Below are positions 1 through 10,034 of a DNA stretch of 64,000 bases, piece after piece. The position numbers were made by a program, and so were the translations under genes. A model generated the notes under the pieces. The model had not been told where the DNA came from and ran no database searches. It worked only from the letters and a program-made list of their open reading frames with translations. Source of the stretch: Thecamonas trahens ATCC 50062 (taxonomy: Eukaryota > Apusozoa > Apusomonadida > Apusomonadidae); NCBI RefSeq assembly GCF_000142905.1, contig NW_013657640.1:86007-150006 (forward strand), in the 5' to 3' direction. The stretch's first letter is position 1; each line of letters starts with the position of its first letter.

Positions 1-558
1 AAACACTAAGGTCGGCAAGGTCTGCGGTGAGTGGTGTACAAGGAGTGGCAGTTATGTGGGCTGAGGTCATCCGCAACTCCTTAAAAAAAACAGCGGGGTC
101 AGGCATGATGGGTACGGAAATGGTGATGAGAAGATAACAATGATGGATGACGATGATGGGGGACACACGTGCAAGTACGTACCGCATATGCTTTCAAATA
201 GAAATGGTGTCGTTGGTGGATGTGGACGTAGTGTGCAAGGGGTGGGTCGAGGGGGAAATGGTTAGCTCCGCCGTCCTGCGATCAACGGGTGGCTGGGAAA
301 AATCTTGCCGACTGCGACGGATCGAAGCATCGTATGTTGCCGGCCTAGCTGTCGCTCGCTCTGCTGGCTCGACGGCTTGGGATTTCTTCGCATTTTCTAT
401 GCTGCCGGCCATCTTTGCCAGCACATCCTGCCAATTGGCACGGGACTCGCTTGCGCCTTCCTGCCATCGGTCGTCTGCACCACACCGGCCTACTCTTGGA
501 CGTGGCAAACCTGGGATGGGTCGTGGTTGAGGTCACCTCTTAGGGCTACGGAGCACAG
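1..558. other. Left-edge region, no gene assigned
   Basis: No convincing coding region was recognised. Short ORFs exist on both strands, but none shows family motifs or consistent codon use. The following gene opens right after a CAG-type acceptor (555-558), so upstream exons of that gene may lie here, but I could not place them. Base composition is less GC-rich than in the neighbouring genes. Confidence 0.4.
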
Positions 559-858
559 ATGCTAGTTCCCTTTGTGTTCTGCTATCGTGATTACAACAAG
601 ACGAAGCGTGAAGTCGAACACAATCTGCGCACTGTTTACCGACCTGTCGGTATCTCCACGGTTTTCCTCGATGCCTTCCAACGCTTCGTTGAGGAGTGGG
701 TGGAGAACCACCCGAGTTACTCTGCCGTTTTCGGCCCCAACTGCCAGACGTTCGTCGCGGATGCAGTCGCGTTCTTGCAGGGCATCTCGGACTCGAGCTC
801 CGATTCCGACTCGGACTCCGACTCTGACGACTCTGAGGACGGTTCCACATCCGCTTGA
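559..858 (+). CDS. C-terminal part of an NCQ-motif (NlpC/P60-like?) protein
   Basis: The reading frame is open from 544 and ends at 858. It gives about 100 residues ending in a Ser/Asp-rich acidic tail. The only recognisable element is GPNCQTFVADAV near residue 60, which resembles the Cys-bearing helix (NCQ/NCxxF) of LRAT/PPPDE/NlpC-P60-type papain-like folds; the matching His motif would lie in upstream exons. The ATG at 559 sits directly behind ACAG, so this is more likely an internal or last exon than a complete small gene. The family assignment is tentative. Confidence 0.4.
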   Translation: MLVPFVFCYRDYNKTKREVEHNLRTVYRPVGISTVFLDAFQRFVEEWVENHPSYSAVFGPNCQTFVADAVAFLQGISDSSSDSDSDSDSDDSEDGSTSA

Positions 859-997
859 GCTGGGCACTCTACAGCCTAGTGAGACGGCAGTAGCATAGTA
901 TACTCTTTGCCATTTTTCTTTCTTCTTCTTCTCCATCTCCATCATGACAGGCCTCCGATACAACAAGCTCATCCGTCGACGAACATGCCAACCGAGT

Positions 998-1015
998 CCC
1001 CCCCCCCCCCCCCCC
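998..1015 (+). repeat. Poly-C tract upstream of SARNP
   Basis: A run of about 18 C residues lies within a Pro/His-coding-like CCACC-rich segment upstream of the SARNP start. Similar coding-strand C runs precede several other start codons in this window. Confidence 0.6.
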
Positions 1016-1144
1016 ACCGACCCACCGTCGGTCGCTAACCACCGACCACCACCCACCGACCACCACGACAGCAACAGCACCAGTCACCCCCACCCCACCC
1101 CACCCCCCCACACACACTCTCACTCAAATCCACACTCACACACC

Positions 1145-1924
1145 ATGTCTTACTCATGTACGTACCAAATACCTCTCCCCCCCTCCATACCCATATATCC
1201 CTATACCCATAGCCACTCACCCACAGCCACTGCGCCTACCATAGCTATGAAGAATGCTGAGCTGAAGGCTCTGCTCAAGGAGCGGGACCTGCTGACGACG
1301 GGCAAAAAGGCTGAGATGGTTGCTCGGCTGGAGGCTGATGACGAGGCCAAGGCTGCTGGTGGTGCTGAGACTGGCAACAAGGCTCATGCTGATGCTGGTG
1401 CTTCTACTGCCGCTGCTGCTGGTGGTGGTGCTGCTGCTGCTGCCGCTACCGCTACTGGTGCTGCTCCGCCGTCGTCGTCATCGGCCTCTGCTGCGCCGGG
1501 CATCATCTCCATGGCTGCGGTCAAGGATGATGCTGCTGATCCCATGTCGCTGGAGGCGCGGAAGGCTCGTGCTGCCCGCTTTGGTGTTCCGGTCAAGTAC
1601 ACCCCCGAGGAGGAGGCCATGATCAAGCTCCGCGAGCTGGAGGAGCTCGAGGCCAAGCGCAAGGCTCGCGCGGAGCGCTTCGGCACCGAGTACAAGCCGC
1701 TGCCGGAGACTCTTGCCGCCCGCCGCAAGGCGCCCACCATCGGGCCCAAGCCCGTCCTTGACGCTGCCGCCATCAAGGCCCGCGCCGCCCGCTTTGGCAC
1801 CGAGCTCCCCAAGGAGCTCGCCGACAAGGAGGAGGCCGAGCTCCGCCGCAAGCGCAAGGAGCGCTTCGGCACCTCGGTGGCTCCCTCGGCCGAGCCGCTG
1901 CTTAAGAAGGCCAAGGGCCTGTAG
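1145..1924 (+). CDS. SARNP: SARNP/Tho1-like SAP-domain mRNA export factor
   Basis: Two exons: 1145-1157 and 1245-1924, with a GTACGT donor at 1158 and an ATAG acceptor at 1241-1244. Splicing gives MSYSSMKNAELKALLKERD, the canonical start of a SAP domain (residues about 5-40), and a 230-aa product. A second in-frame acceptor at 1226 would add six residues. An Ala/Gly-rich linker follows. The C-terminal half carries several repeats of the K/RARAxRFG type typical of the SARNP/Tho1/MOS11 C-terminal domain. In the family this protein works with the THO/TREX complex and the helicase UAP56 in nuclear mRNA export. The gene is convergent with the GH63 gene, with only 21 bp between stop codons. Confidence 0.85.
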   Translation: MSYSCTYQIPLPPSIPIYPYTHSHSPTATAPTIAMKNAELKALLKERDLLTTGKKAEMVARLEADDEAKAAGGAETGNKAHADAGASTAAAAGGGAAAAAATATGAAPPSSSSASAAPGIISMAAVKDDAADPMSLEARKARAARFGVPVKYTPEEEAMIKLRELEELEAKRKARAERFGTEYKPLPETLAARRKAPTIGPKPVLDAAAIKARAARFGTELPKELADKEEAELRRKRKERFGTSVAPSAEPLLKKAKGL

Positions 1925-1945
1925 CCCTCTCTCGCCGCATCGTCG

Positions 1946-4900
1946 TTAAACACCATTCTCGCCGCCACCCGCAAGCTCGACGATGAGATTTGCCACAAGA
2001 CCAGTCCACCCGGTCTGGTGCGATGCGCCGAGCCCGCGCCCAGTCTCGCCATCAAAGTACTCGTAGAAGAGCGTGCAGTCCGCAAAGTCACCGCTGCCGA
2101 AGCAAGCCGGCGTCGGTGGCGCGTACACCGGCGGTAGACCCGGCGACGACGGCTTCTCGAACAGAGAAACAAGCCGGCGTGCGAGATCGTCGGCAATATC
2201 GTAGAGTGCCACAAGCCGGCCCGACCGCGTCGGCAGCTCAAACTTCAGCGTGTCCCTGTAGTGCGCACCGTGCTTGCGCAGCGCGTCGATGAGGAGGTAG
2301 CAGACCGGGAACCAGACCGAGCCGCGCCAGCCCGAGTTGCCACCGTATGCGTGCGTCCGTGAGACCCCGGGCTCATACCCGATCTGCAGGGTCTGGCCGC
2401 CGATCTCGATGCTGAACGGCGAGTCGCGGTGGAACCGCGAGAGCGACCGCACGCCATGCGGCGAGAGGAACTCGTCCTCGTCGAGCACGTACCCCATGAT
2501 CGACTCAAGCTGCTCCTGCGCAACCATCGAGAGGAAGAGCGAGCCGTCGTCCTCGACCTGCGAGACCGACGGCAGGACCGCGAGCATCGAGCTGCGGTAG
2601 GTACGGAACCAGGCGATGCGCCGTGAGAGCGCCGGCAGCTGGCTGAGCGCCTCGCCGGAGACCGTCGTCACCGCAAAGATCGGAATGAGGCCCACAAACG
2701 ACCGGACCTTGAGCGGGATGTGCTCGGTGTGGTCGTCTTGCGAAAGCATGTCGTAGAAGAAGCCGTCGACCGGATCCCAAAGCGCCCCACCGTGCGAGCC
2801 CATGTTGTACGCTGCGTTGCAGATGAGCACAAAGTGCTCAAAGTACTTGGTCGCCGTGTCCTCGTATGCCGGCGATGCGTAAAGTGCGAGCTCGATCGCC
2901 ATGTCAAACATGTTGAGGCAGAACAGCGCCATCCACGCCGTCCCGTCCGACTGCTCCAGCGTCGTCCCGTCCGGCAGCGGCGCCGATCGGTCAAAGACCC
3001 CGATGTTGTCGAGGCCAAGAAAGCCGCCGGCAAACACGTTGTGCCCGTCGGCGTCCTTCCGCGCTACCCACCACGTAAAGTTGAGCATGAGCTTGTGGAA
3101 GACTCGCTCGAGGAAGACCGTGTCGCGCCGCCCGCATCGTGCATGCTCCATCCGATACACTTTGAGTGCCGCCCATGCGTGGACCGGCGGGTTGACATCG
3201 CCAAAGTCCCACGGGTACGCCGCCAGCTGGCCCGCAGGATGCATGTACCAGTCGCGGAGCTGCAGAATGAGCTGCCGCTTGGCCCACTCGCCATCGACAA
3301 GCGCAAGCGTGACACACTGGATGGCCAGATCCCACGCCGCCGGCCACGGATACTCCCACGCGTCCGGCAGCGTGAGCACGTCTGACGCCACGTAGTGGCC
3401 CCACTCGGCGTTGCGGCCCGAGAGCCGCGACGCAGGCGGCGCAGGATGCAGGCTATCGCCGCGGAGCCAGAGATGGACCGAAAAGTGGAAGAACGACTTG
3501 GTCCACAGCATGCCTGCCACCGCCCGCCGAACAAGCGCTGCCCTCTCGGCGCTCACCTTGGCGCCGCCCGCCCATCGCGCCAGCAGTGCAGCGTGAAACT
3601 CATCGGCGTCGGCCTTGCGCGCCGCGAGCACGCCTGCTGCGTCTGCAAACGGCTCGTCCGTTGGCTTCGGTGCGTAGCGGACCCAGATCCGGACCGCTTC
3701 GCCAGGCCCAAGTGTGCGGACAATGTGGCACGCAGCCTTGGTCCCGCGCGCCTCGGGGTTGACCGCACCGGCGTCTCCGTCCACCACAGCCCGATGGAAC
3801 GCGTCCTTGGTATACGGCGAGGCGCCGTCCGGCGGATCGACGCCAAACACTGCTTGGTAGTTGGTCTCATTGTCGGTGAAGAGGAACGTGTCGCGGCTTG
3901 CAACCCGCTCGATGCCGCCGTCGCAGCCAACGCTTTCAACGCCCACGTAGTAGTAGCGCTTGCCCAGATGCTTGTGATTGGTGATTAGGCCGCCGCGCGC
4001 CTTCGAGTACCGAATGCTTGGCTTGACGGCATTGGGGTCGCAGCGGACGGTGGTCAACCGCGCAGATGCGTTGGTTGCCTGGAAGGCGTTGTCGGAGATG
4101 GGGCCAGGATCGCCGCCGCAGCTTGCGCCACCTCTATCAACCCCGCCATGGACGTCATCGTCCGACGAGGATGACTCGTACGGCGCCAGCGTCGTCGGCT
4201 CCGACGGTGGCTTGGTTGCGTTCCACGACCAAGTGTTGCGGTGCCAGACATGCGGAAGGACGTGGATCGGTGCCGCATCGGTTTCAGACCTGTTCGTCAC
4301 CGTCACAATGTGGAAGACGTCATCACCGGCAACCTTGGCAAACTCGATCTCCACATCAAAGTAGGCCCGGGCAGCAAACGCATCCTCCAGCGCATGTCCA
4401 AGCTCATACTCATCGTCCCAAAGCCCTGAGGTCTTGGCCACGTCAACCAGATCGGCGTAGGGAAACTCAACGTGTGGGTACTTGTACAACATCGCCATGT
4501 AAGCGTGCGTCGGCACGCCATCAGTATGAAAGTAATCTGTACACAGCCAGTGTGTGTGTGTGTGTGTGTGAGTAAAGAACGCACCGAGCTCGGCCTCGCC
4601 TCCAGCACTCTCCATCTATCTCTCCAGCCATCCTCATCGCGGCACCCATCGATCAAGCCTCCCCTCCCCCCCCTTCGCCCCTCCCTCGTGCACGTACACT
4701 CCTTCACATCTTCGCCATGTGGACCTTCGGGCCCAGTGACGCCGAACAAGCGCTCCTTGAGGATGGGATCGAGACCATTCCACAGAGCCAGGGCCATGAC
4801 ACTGTTCTGGAATCGGTTACACCAGCCACCGAGCCCATCCTCTGCCCATCGATACGCGCGAGATCTTGCATGATCATGCGAAAGTATGACCATGCATCAC

Positions 4901-5024
4901 CATCGGCCGAGTAGTCCTCCCGAACTGTTCCCCAAGACCGATCACACACATACGGTCCCCATCCCTTCCAGTCTGCCTCACGTCGCTGTGACGCCTCCAG
5001 CCGAGTATCTTCACGCGTGCTCAT
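1946..5024 (-). CDS. Glycoside hydrolase family 63 protein, one apparent frameshift
   Basis: Coding runs 5024-4698 and 4536-1946, with an intron at 4537-4697 (GTACGT donor, ACAG acceptor). The splice creates KEYYFHTDG, matching the GH63 block that follows GEDVKE. Other hallmarks are [48 protein letters not shown] and the C-terminal QTGWTGLVA. The length of about 972 aa suits the YMR196W-type branch of GH63 (glucosidase-like). In exon 1 the frame changes between WSYF and [11 protein letters not shown] at a T run (4881-4883 on +). One extra T restores the expected block and makes the total length divisible by three, so a one-base undercall is likely. No signal peptide is visible. The substrate is unknown. 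Confidence 0.88.
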
Positions 5025-5443
5025 ACACAATGCTCACACTGGCTCAGAGAAAGCCGAGATGTGTGTTGCAATGCTGTTGACTACTCGTCACCGTCACCGT
5101 CATCGTCATCGTTGTCGTCGTCGTCGTCGTCGTCAGCCGATGTGACAGGCATGGCGTCACGCATCGCCACGTAGTCAGCTACTCATTGCCCTCGCCAGCA
5201 CAGATCGACAACACCAAACACATACGCTACACCGTGTATCCACATATCTCGTCCAAGACGCAGTCCGATCTCGGACAACACCTGGCCACCGAGAGAGCTC
5301 AGAGCGTTTGAACTCGGTACCGAGCTCGATCGCGCCGCGCTACGCCGCATCATCAGGCTACTAGCATCGTCACAAACACTACATCATCATGCATCCCCCG
5401 CACCGCACCGCCCCGCACCCCCTCCTCCAAACTCGCATCCGTC
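5025..5443. other. Divergent intergenic region between GH63 and S10 genes
   Basis: Upstream region shared by the GH63 gene (-) and the carboxypeptidase gene (+). It holds a GTC/ATC trinucleotide tract around 5085-5140 and no gene. A promoter is presumably here, but no specific motif is recognisable. Confidence 0.5.
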
Positions 5444-5532
5444 ATGGCCATCGCCCGCGGTGACTCTGCCAAACACCTCAAGTCACGCACCCAAGACCAC
5501 ACAGCCAGGCCACAGCCAAGCAAGCGACGGCG

Positions 5533-5599
<67 letters not shown>

Positions 5600-5686
5600 C
5601 AGCAGCAACGACCTAGAACGACACATTCAACTCACTTTTTGTCCGACAACAACCATGCACAACATGCGCAAGGTTGCTGTTGGTAG
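5444..5686 (+). other. Upstream ORF with polyglutamine tract overlapping the S10 start
   Basis: An ATG-initiated 80-codon ORF that reads a (CAG)21 run as polyglutamine and ends at 5686, after the carboxypeptidase ATG (5655) in another frame. In the carboxypeptidase frame there is no ATG upstream of 5655, so the tract would be 5' UTR for that gene. It may be a regulatory uORF or a chance ORF; translation is not established. Confidence 0.4.
5534..5596 (+). repeat. (CAG)21 microsatellite
   Basis: Twenty-one uninterrupted CAG triplets followed by GAG and further CAG copies, in the presumed 5' UTR of the carboxypeptidase gene. Confidence 0.9.
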
Positions 5687-7255
5687 CCTTGGACTTGTGG
5701 TCCTCTGTACCCTTGCCCTCCTTGCCTCTGGCAAGCCCTTTGCCAAGCTCCCGTCGATGGCGCCTCTCCTCCCTGACATGGCTGACGAGCTTACTGCTGC
5801 TTCGACTTCATCTGCTGGACCTGCTGTCTTTCTCAATGACTATGAACATGATCCTGTTGCTGCTGCAAAGGCTACAAAGGTCGAGAGCCTTCCTGGTCTG
5901 GATGGCCCTCTCCCTGCTCCGGCTTATGCTGGCTACGTCACTGTGGACAAGGAGTACAACTCTAACCTCTTCTACTGGTTCTTTGAGAAGGACGGCGGCA
6001 TGGAGCCCGACACCCCCATCATCCTCTGGCTGCAGGGTATGTCATCAATGCTCGCCCCCCTCCCTCTCCCCCTCCCCCTCCCCCTGTCCATGTCCCCCCA
6101 CTCACCGCCCCCCCCCCCGTCCGCCATCATCATCTCATCACAGGTGGTCCCGGCGGTACCTCGATGTTTGGCCTCTTTGTCGAGTCGGGCCCGTACGGCT
6201 TGTACCAGAATCTGACCATCTTTGAGCGCGAGTACTCGTGGACCAAGTTTGCTGGCATGCTGTATGTGGACAACCCGGTGATGACCGGCTTTTCGTTCAC
6301 AGACTCGCCTGATGGCATCTCGCGCAACCAGGACGAGGTCGCTGACAACCTGTACGCCTTCTTTGTCTCGTTCTACAAGGCCTACCCGCAGTACAAGAAC
6401 AACCCGCTCATCATCGCCGCCGAGTCGTACGGCGGCAAGTACGCGCCGGCCATCACCTACAAGATCATGACCGAGAACGCAAACTCGTCCAACCCGAACC
6501 CGCCCATGCCGCTCAAGGGAATGGCCGTCGGCGACGGCCTCTCTGATCCGGCCACCCAGATCCTTGGCTACGCCGACCTTGCCTACAACTTTGGCATCGC
6601 CGACCCGGCCGAAGCCGCTACCATGCGCGAGTACCAGAAGAACATCCTTCACAACATCGAGACCAAGAACTGGCCGCTCGCCTCCAAGCTCTTCAACGAC
6701 CTGGTCGACGGTCCGCCCGACCTCTTCCAGAACTACTCGGGCTCGCCCAACTACTTTGACGTCCGCATCTCGTACACCCCGGTCTACGGCGGCGACTTCT
6801 CGGCCTTCCTCAACCGCTCCGACGTCCGCGCCGCCCTCCACGTCGGCGACCACTACTTCCTTGACGGCTCCGTCGCCGCCGAGGGCCTGCAGGACGACTT
6901 GTGCAAGACCGTCAAGCCGCTCATGCCCACCATCTTCAACAACCTGGACGTCCTCATCTACAACGGCCAGTTTGACTACATCGTCGGCGCCCCGCTCACC
7001 GAGAACATGCTCGCTCTCTTTGGCCCCGAGTGGCACGGCTGGCGCACCTGGCTCGACCAACCCAAGGTCATCTGGCGCCTCGCTCCGTCAGACCAGCACG
7101 TCGCCGGCTACGTCAAGCAGTTTGACTCGACCTCTTCTACCACTTTCACCCAGATCGTCGTTCGCGACGCCGGCCACATCAGCCCTTGGGATCAGCCTCA
7201 GGTCATCTCCCAGATGTACCAGAACTTTGCCTACGGCCTTCCTTTCAAGCCGTAG
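5655..7255 (+). CDS. Secreted serine carboxypeptidase, family S10
   Basis: Exons 5655-6036 and 6144-7255 with a GTATGT donor and ACAG acceptor; splicing creates WLQGGPGGTSM, the family oxyanion-region block (usually WLNGGPG). The 497-aa product starts with a signal peptide (about residues 1-30, hydrophobic GSLGLVVLCTLALLA). Catalytic residues are visible as Ser in AAESYGGKYAP, Asp in YNGQFDYIV and His in RDAGHISPWDQP. It is expected to remove C-terminal residues from peptides in a lysosome/vacuole or outside the cell. ATG 5655 was chosen because the upstream Ser-coding CAG tract has no in-frame ATG; 5664 is an alternative. Confidence 0.92.
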
Positions 7256-7469
7256 TCTCACCTCGTTCTCCATCCCCTCTTTCGTTCTAATCATCATCCC
7301 TCGGGTATTTGAACGCGTACACCAACTCGTCTTTCCCTCCCCTCCGACCGCTTGCCCACTCCCCTGTCCGTCCCCCCCCCGGCAGCACACACACATACAC
7401 ACACACACACACACACGGCTGAGGCGCAAGCCATACAGTCACCCACCCTCACCACTCCACCCTCCCACC
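7256..7469 (+). repeat. Short intergenic region with (AC)n tract
   Basis: Spacer between the S10 and GT4 genes, containing a C run near 7371-7380 and an (AC)n dinucleotide tract at about 7387-7417. No gene. Confidence 0.6.
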
Positions 7470-10034
7470 ATGCACATAACCCCTCCATCATGTTCTCGAA
7501 CTTTCCGTCTGTCGCCTTTCATCCTCGACCGCGTACGCTCTCTGGCGGCCGTGGCGGTGGTGCTGGCGGTGGTGGCGGCCGTGGCGGCCGTGGCCGACTC
7601 GTCACATGCGCCGTCTCCCGCCCGCTCTGCTGCCATCATCACACTCCGCTCGGCACATCCTCCCACAGTAGCTGCTTCATTGGATGCGCTCATCAATGCT
7701 GCTGATGTCGCAAAGGGTGACATTCATCTCGATGCGGTCTATCTCGTTCCCATCTTTCCGCTCTCGCCATCGGCGCAGCATGCCATCGACGCTATCATCG
7801 AGGCCGCCGTCACGACTGCGACTCATGGTTCTGGCCGTGCTTTGCTGCCGACTCCCGACGTGGTGCTGGTCGATGCCCATGTTGAGCGCTTTGACCGGAG
7901 GTCAGGCTACAGTCGCCGCGGCGATGACGTGTGGCGGTGGCGATCGTCCGATGATTGGATGCTGTCGGGCGTGGACAACGAGCCGGGTCCGCTGGGCCTT
8001 GGCGTGCCACGGGCGCTGGCAGCAGCAATGGCGGTTATGGACAGCAGTGTTGACATTGTACTTGTCATTGCTGACTATGTCCAGCTCACGCCAGGCGCCC
8101 TGACTGTTCTGGGAGCCGGTGATGGGGGGCTGGCCCCGGGCGTGGTGGTCCAGGGCATGGTGGTCGACGCCCACGATCGGGCGCTTGTCACCTCGCTGGA
8201 AATGATGCTGGCTCCATACACTGCAGAGACGTTTGTGCGCACTGCCAGGAGTGGAAGCGAGAGCGAGGGTCCCGAGCTTCATGGCCTTGTCCCGCTTCCG
8301 CTCGACACGCTCGCCGGCTACCACGCGTCGCACCTGGATCTGCAAGCGCCGGCCACTGTGGCGGCAGGCAGGTTCACGACTCTCGGGGCGCTAGCGCGAA
8401 CGACTCTGGTCGAGTTGCTAGACGCTGCCGCTGTATCAGGCACGCTCGACGATCCGGCACTGGTCTTTGAGCTTGACGCGTGCGTGGGCAACGCAGCGGT
8501 GGTCGCAGTCGAGTTTCGGCCTGCGATGAGAGGCCTGGCGTACATCGAGTCAGTGGACGTGGCTGCTGCTCCGCTTGGCGAGGCGACTGCGTACGCTGGC
8601 ATTGACTTTGCCTATGCTGGTCTCCTTGCCCGCCGTGGCGACGCGCTTCGCGGCTCTGCGGTTGCCGACCGCGATCCGGAGCTCGACGGCTTGACTCTGG
8701 TGTGGAACATGGAGTGCGGCGCAGGACAGACGCTCGGATTTACGATGGAAGCGGTAGGTTTTGCGCTTGCACTCCGGCGGAAGGTTGATCTCGCGCTGCA
8801 GGTCACGTCGTGGTCGTCGTGCGCAGACGAGTTGGCCAAGGTGTCGCTACCTGGTGGTGCTCGTGACGTTGTGCTCCGGCTTGCGCATCACGACATGCTC
8901 GAGCGATTTCGGTTGGGATGGGGGGAGACTGCCTCGCCCCCGCACGAGCGGCCGCGTGTTGCGCTTGTCATCCATCGCGACCCTGGGCGGTACCGCTCGT
9001 TTGTGGAGCGAGCGCGGCGGAGCCTGGGCAAGGCACAGGTGTATGTCATCGGCCGGTCTATGTACGAGACGTCGAGCATTCCGGACGACTGGGTCGAGCC
9101 ATGTAGCGATGACGGTGTTGTTCGTGAGATTTGGCTCCCGACCCAGTTCAATGTGGACACGTTTTCGAAGCGCGGCGTGGCGCAGGCCCGGCTTCGGGTG
9201 GTGGCCGAGCCGGTCGATGTCGGGGCGTTTCATCCCGGGGTGCGGAACGCGGCACGCGACGATGTGTTTGACGTGCTGGCACTCCACAAGTGGGAGCCGC
9301 GCAAGGGCGGCGACGTGCTGCTCGCTGCGTTTGCCAGCGAGTTTGGCGCCGATGACGCGGTAGCGCTGTGGATCCGGTCGCACATGGACGACGACAACGT
9401 GATGGAGGCAATTGGCGCGGTGAGCCTGGCGGGCAGCGGGCCAGGCACGGGGCCGAGCATCACCATTCTGGGCGGCACGGTCGAGAGCGCGATGCTGCCG
9501 GTCTTCTACGGCTCGTTTGACGCGTTTGTGCTTCCTACCCGTGGCGAGGGCTGGGGCCTCCCGATTGTGGAGGCGCTGGCTGTGGGCGTGCCGGTGGCGG
9601 CGACCAACGTCTCGGGCACGACCGCATACCTCGATGCTACTGTGGCGTGGCCGCTAGCCTACGAGCTCAGCGAGGCCGATTCGGGGGTAGGCCAGTGGGC
9701 TGAGCCGTCGGTGGCGAGCACACGGGCGCAGCTGCGGCGGATGTATGACGACTGGGCCAACAACGGCGGCGAAGCTGCGAGCAGAGCTGCACGAGGGGTG
9801 GAGCGGATTCGCGCGCAGTATTCGTACCCGCAGCTGGCCGCTGCGGTGACAAGCGAGCTGGCTCGAGTGGCGGGGAGGCTTGAGGCTGATGTGGAGGCTG
9901 CGGCCAGCGCAGCGGCCGAGGCCGAGGACACGCCAGCGCCAGCACCGGGCGACAGTTCGTGGACGTTTGGTGAGGGCCGGCGCAAGACCAAGAAGGCGAC
10001 AAAGGGCGGCCAGGTTTCGATGCGGATCAATTAG
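7470..10034 (+). CDS. GT4-type glycosyltransferase, probable type II membrane protein
   Basis: 854 aa from the ATG at 7470; the frame extends further upstream but overlaps the S10 gene and is not coding-like there. Residues about 24-42 (LAAVAVVLAVVAAVAAVA) form a single hydrophobic signal-anchor. The N-terminal 480 residues are not recognised. The C-terminal third shows a GT-B glycosyltransferase group 1 domain: LALHKWEPRKGGDVLLAAF, then LPTRGEGWGLPIVEALAVG, the nucleotide-sugar-binding E-x7-E type loop, and a following TNVSGTTAYL. A Golgi/ER lumenal transferase is likely; donor and acceptor are unknown. The stop codon overlaps the convergent UPF0489 gene by 8 bp. Confidence 0.8.
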   Translation: MHITPPSCSRTFRLSPFILDRVRSLAAVAVVLAVVAAVAAVADSSHAPSPARSAAIITLRSAHPPTVAASLDALINAADVAKGDIHLDAVYLVPIFPLSPSAQHAIDAIIEAAVTTATHGSGRALLPTPDVVLVDAHVERFDRRSGYSRRGDDVWRWRSSDDWMLSGVDNEPGPLGLGVPRALAAAMAVMDSSVDIVLVIADYVQLTPGALTVLGAGDGGLAPGVVVQGMVVDAHDRALVTSLEMMLAPYTAETFVRTARSGSESEGPELHGLVPLPLDTLAGYHASHLDLQAPATVAAGRFTTLGALARTTLVELLDAAAVSGTLDDPALVFELDACVGNAAVVAVEFRPAMRGLAYIESVDVAAAPLGEATAYAGIDFAYAGLLARRGDALRGSAVADRDPELDGLTLVWNMECGAGQTLGFTMEAVGFALALRRKVDLALQVTSWSSCADELAKVSLPGGARDVVLRLAHHDMLERFRLGWGETASPPHERPRVALVIHRDPGRYRSFVERARRSLGKAQVYVIGRSMYETSSIPDDWVEPCSDDGVVREIWLPTQFNVDTFSKRGVAQARLRVVAEPVDVGAFHPGVRNAARDDVFDVLALHKWEPRKGGDVLLAAFASEFGADDAVALWIRSHMDDDNVMEAIGAVSLAGSGPGTGPSITILGGTVESAMLPVFYGSFDAFVLPTRGEGWGLPIVEALAVGVPVAATNVSGTTAYLDATVAWPLAYELSEADSGVGQWAEPSVASTRAQLRRMYDDWANNGGEAASRAARGVERIRAQYSYPQLAAAVTSELARVAGRLEADVEAAASAAAEAEDTPAPAPGDSSWTFGEGRRKTKKATKGGQVSMRIN

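Noticed and set aside
6564-7469. N-terminal 300 codons of the frame leading into the glycosyltransferase
   Set aside because: This part is the shadow of the S10 carboxypeptidase in another frame (Ser/Thr/Arg-biased); the gene starts at the signal-anchor ATG 7470.
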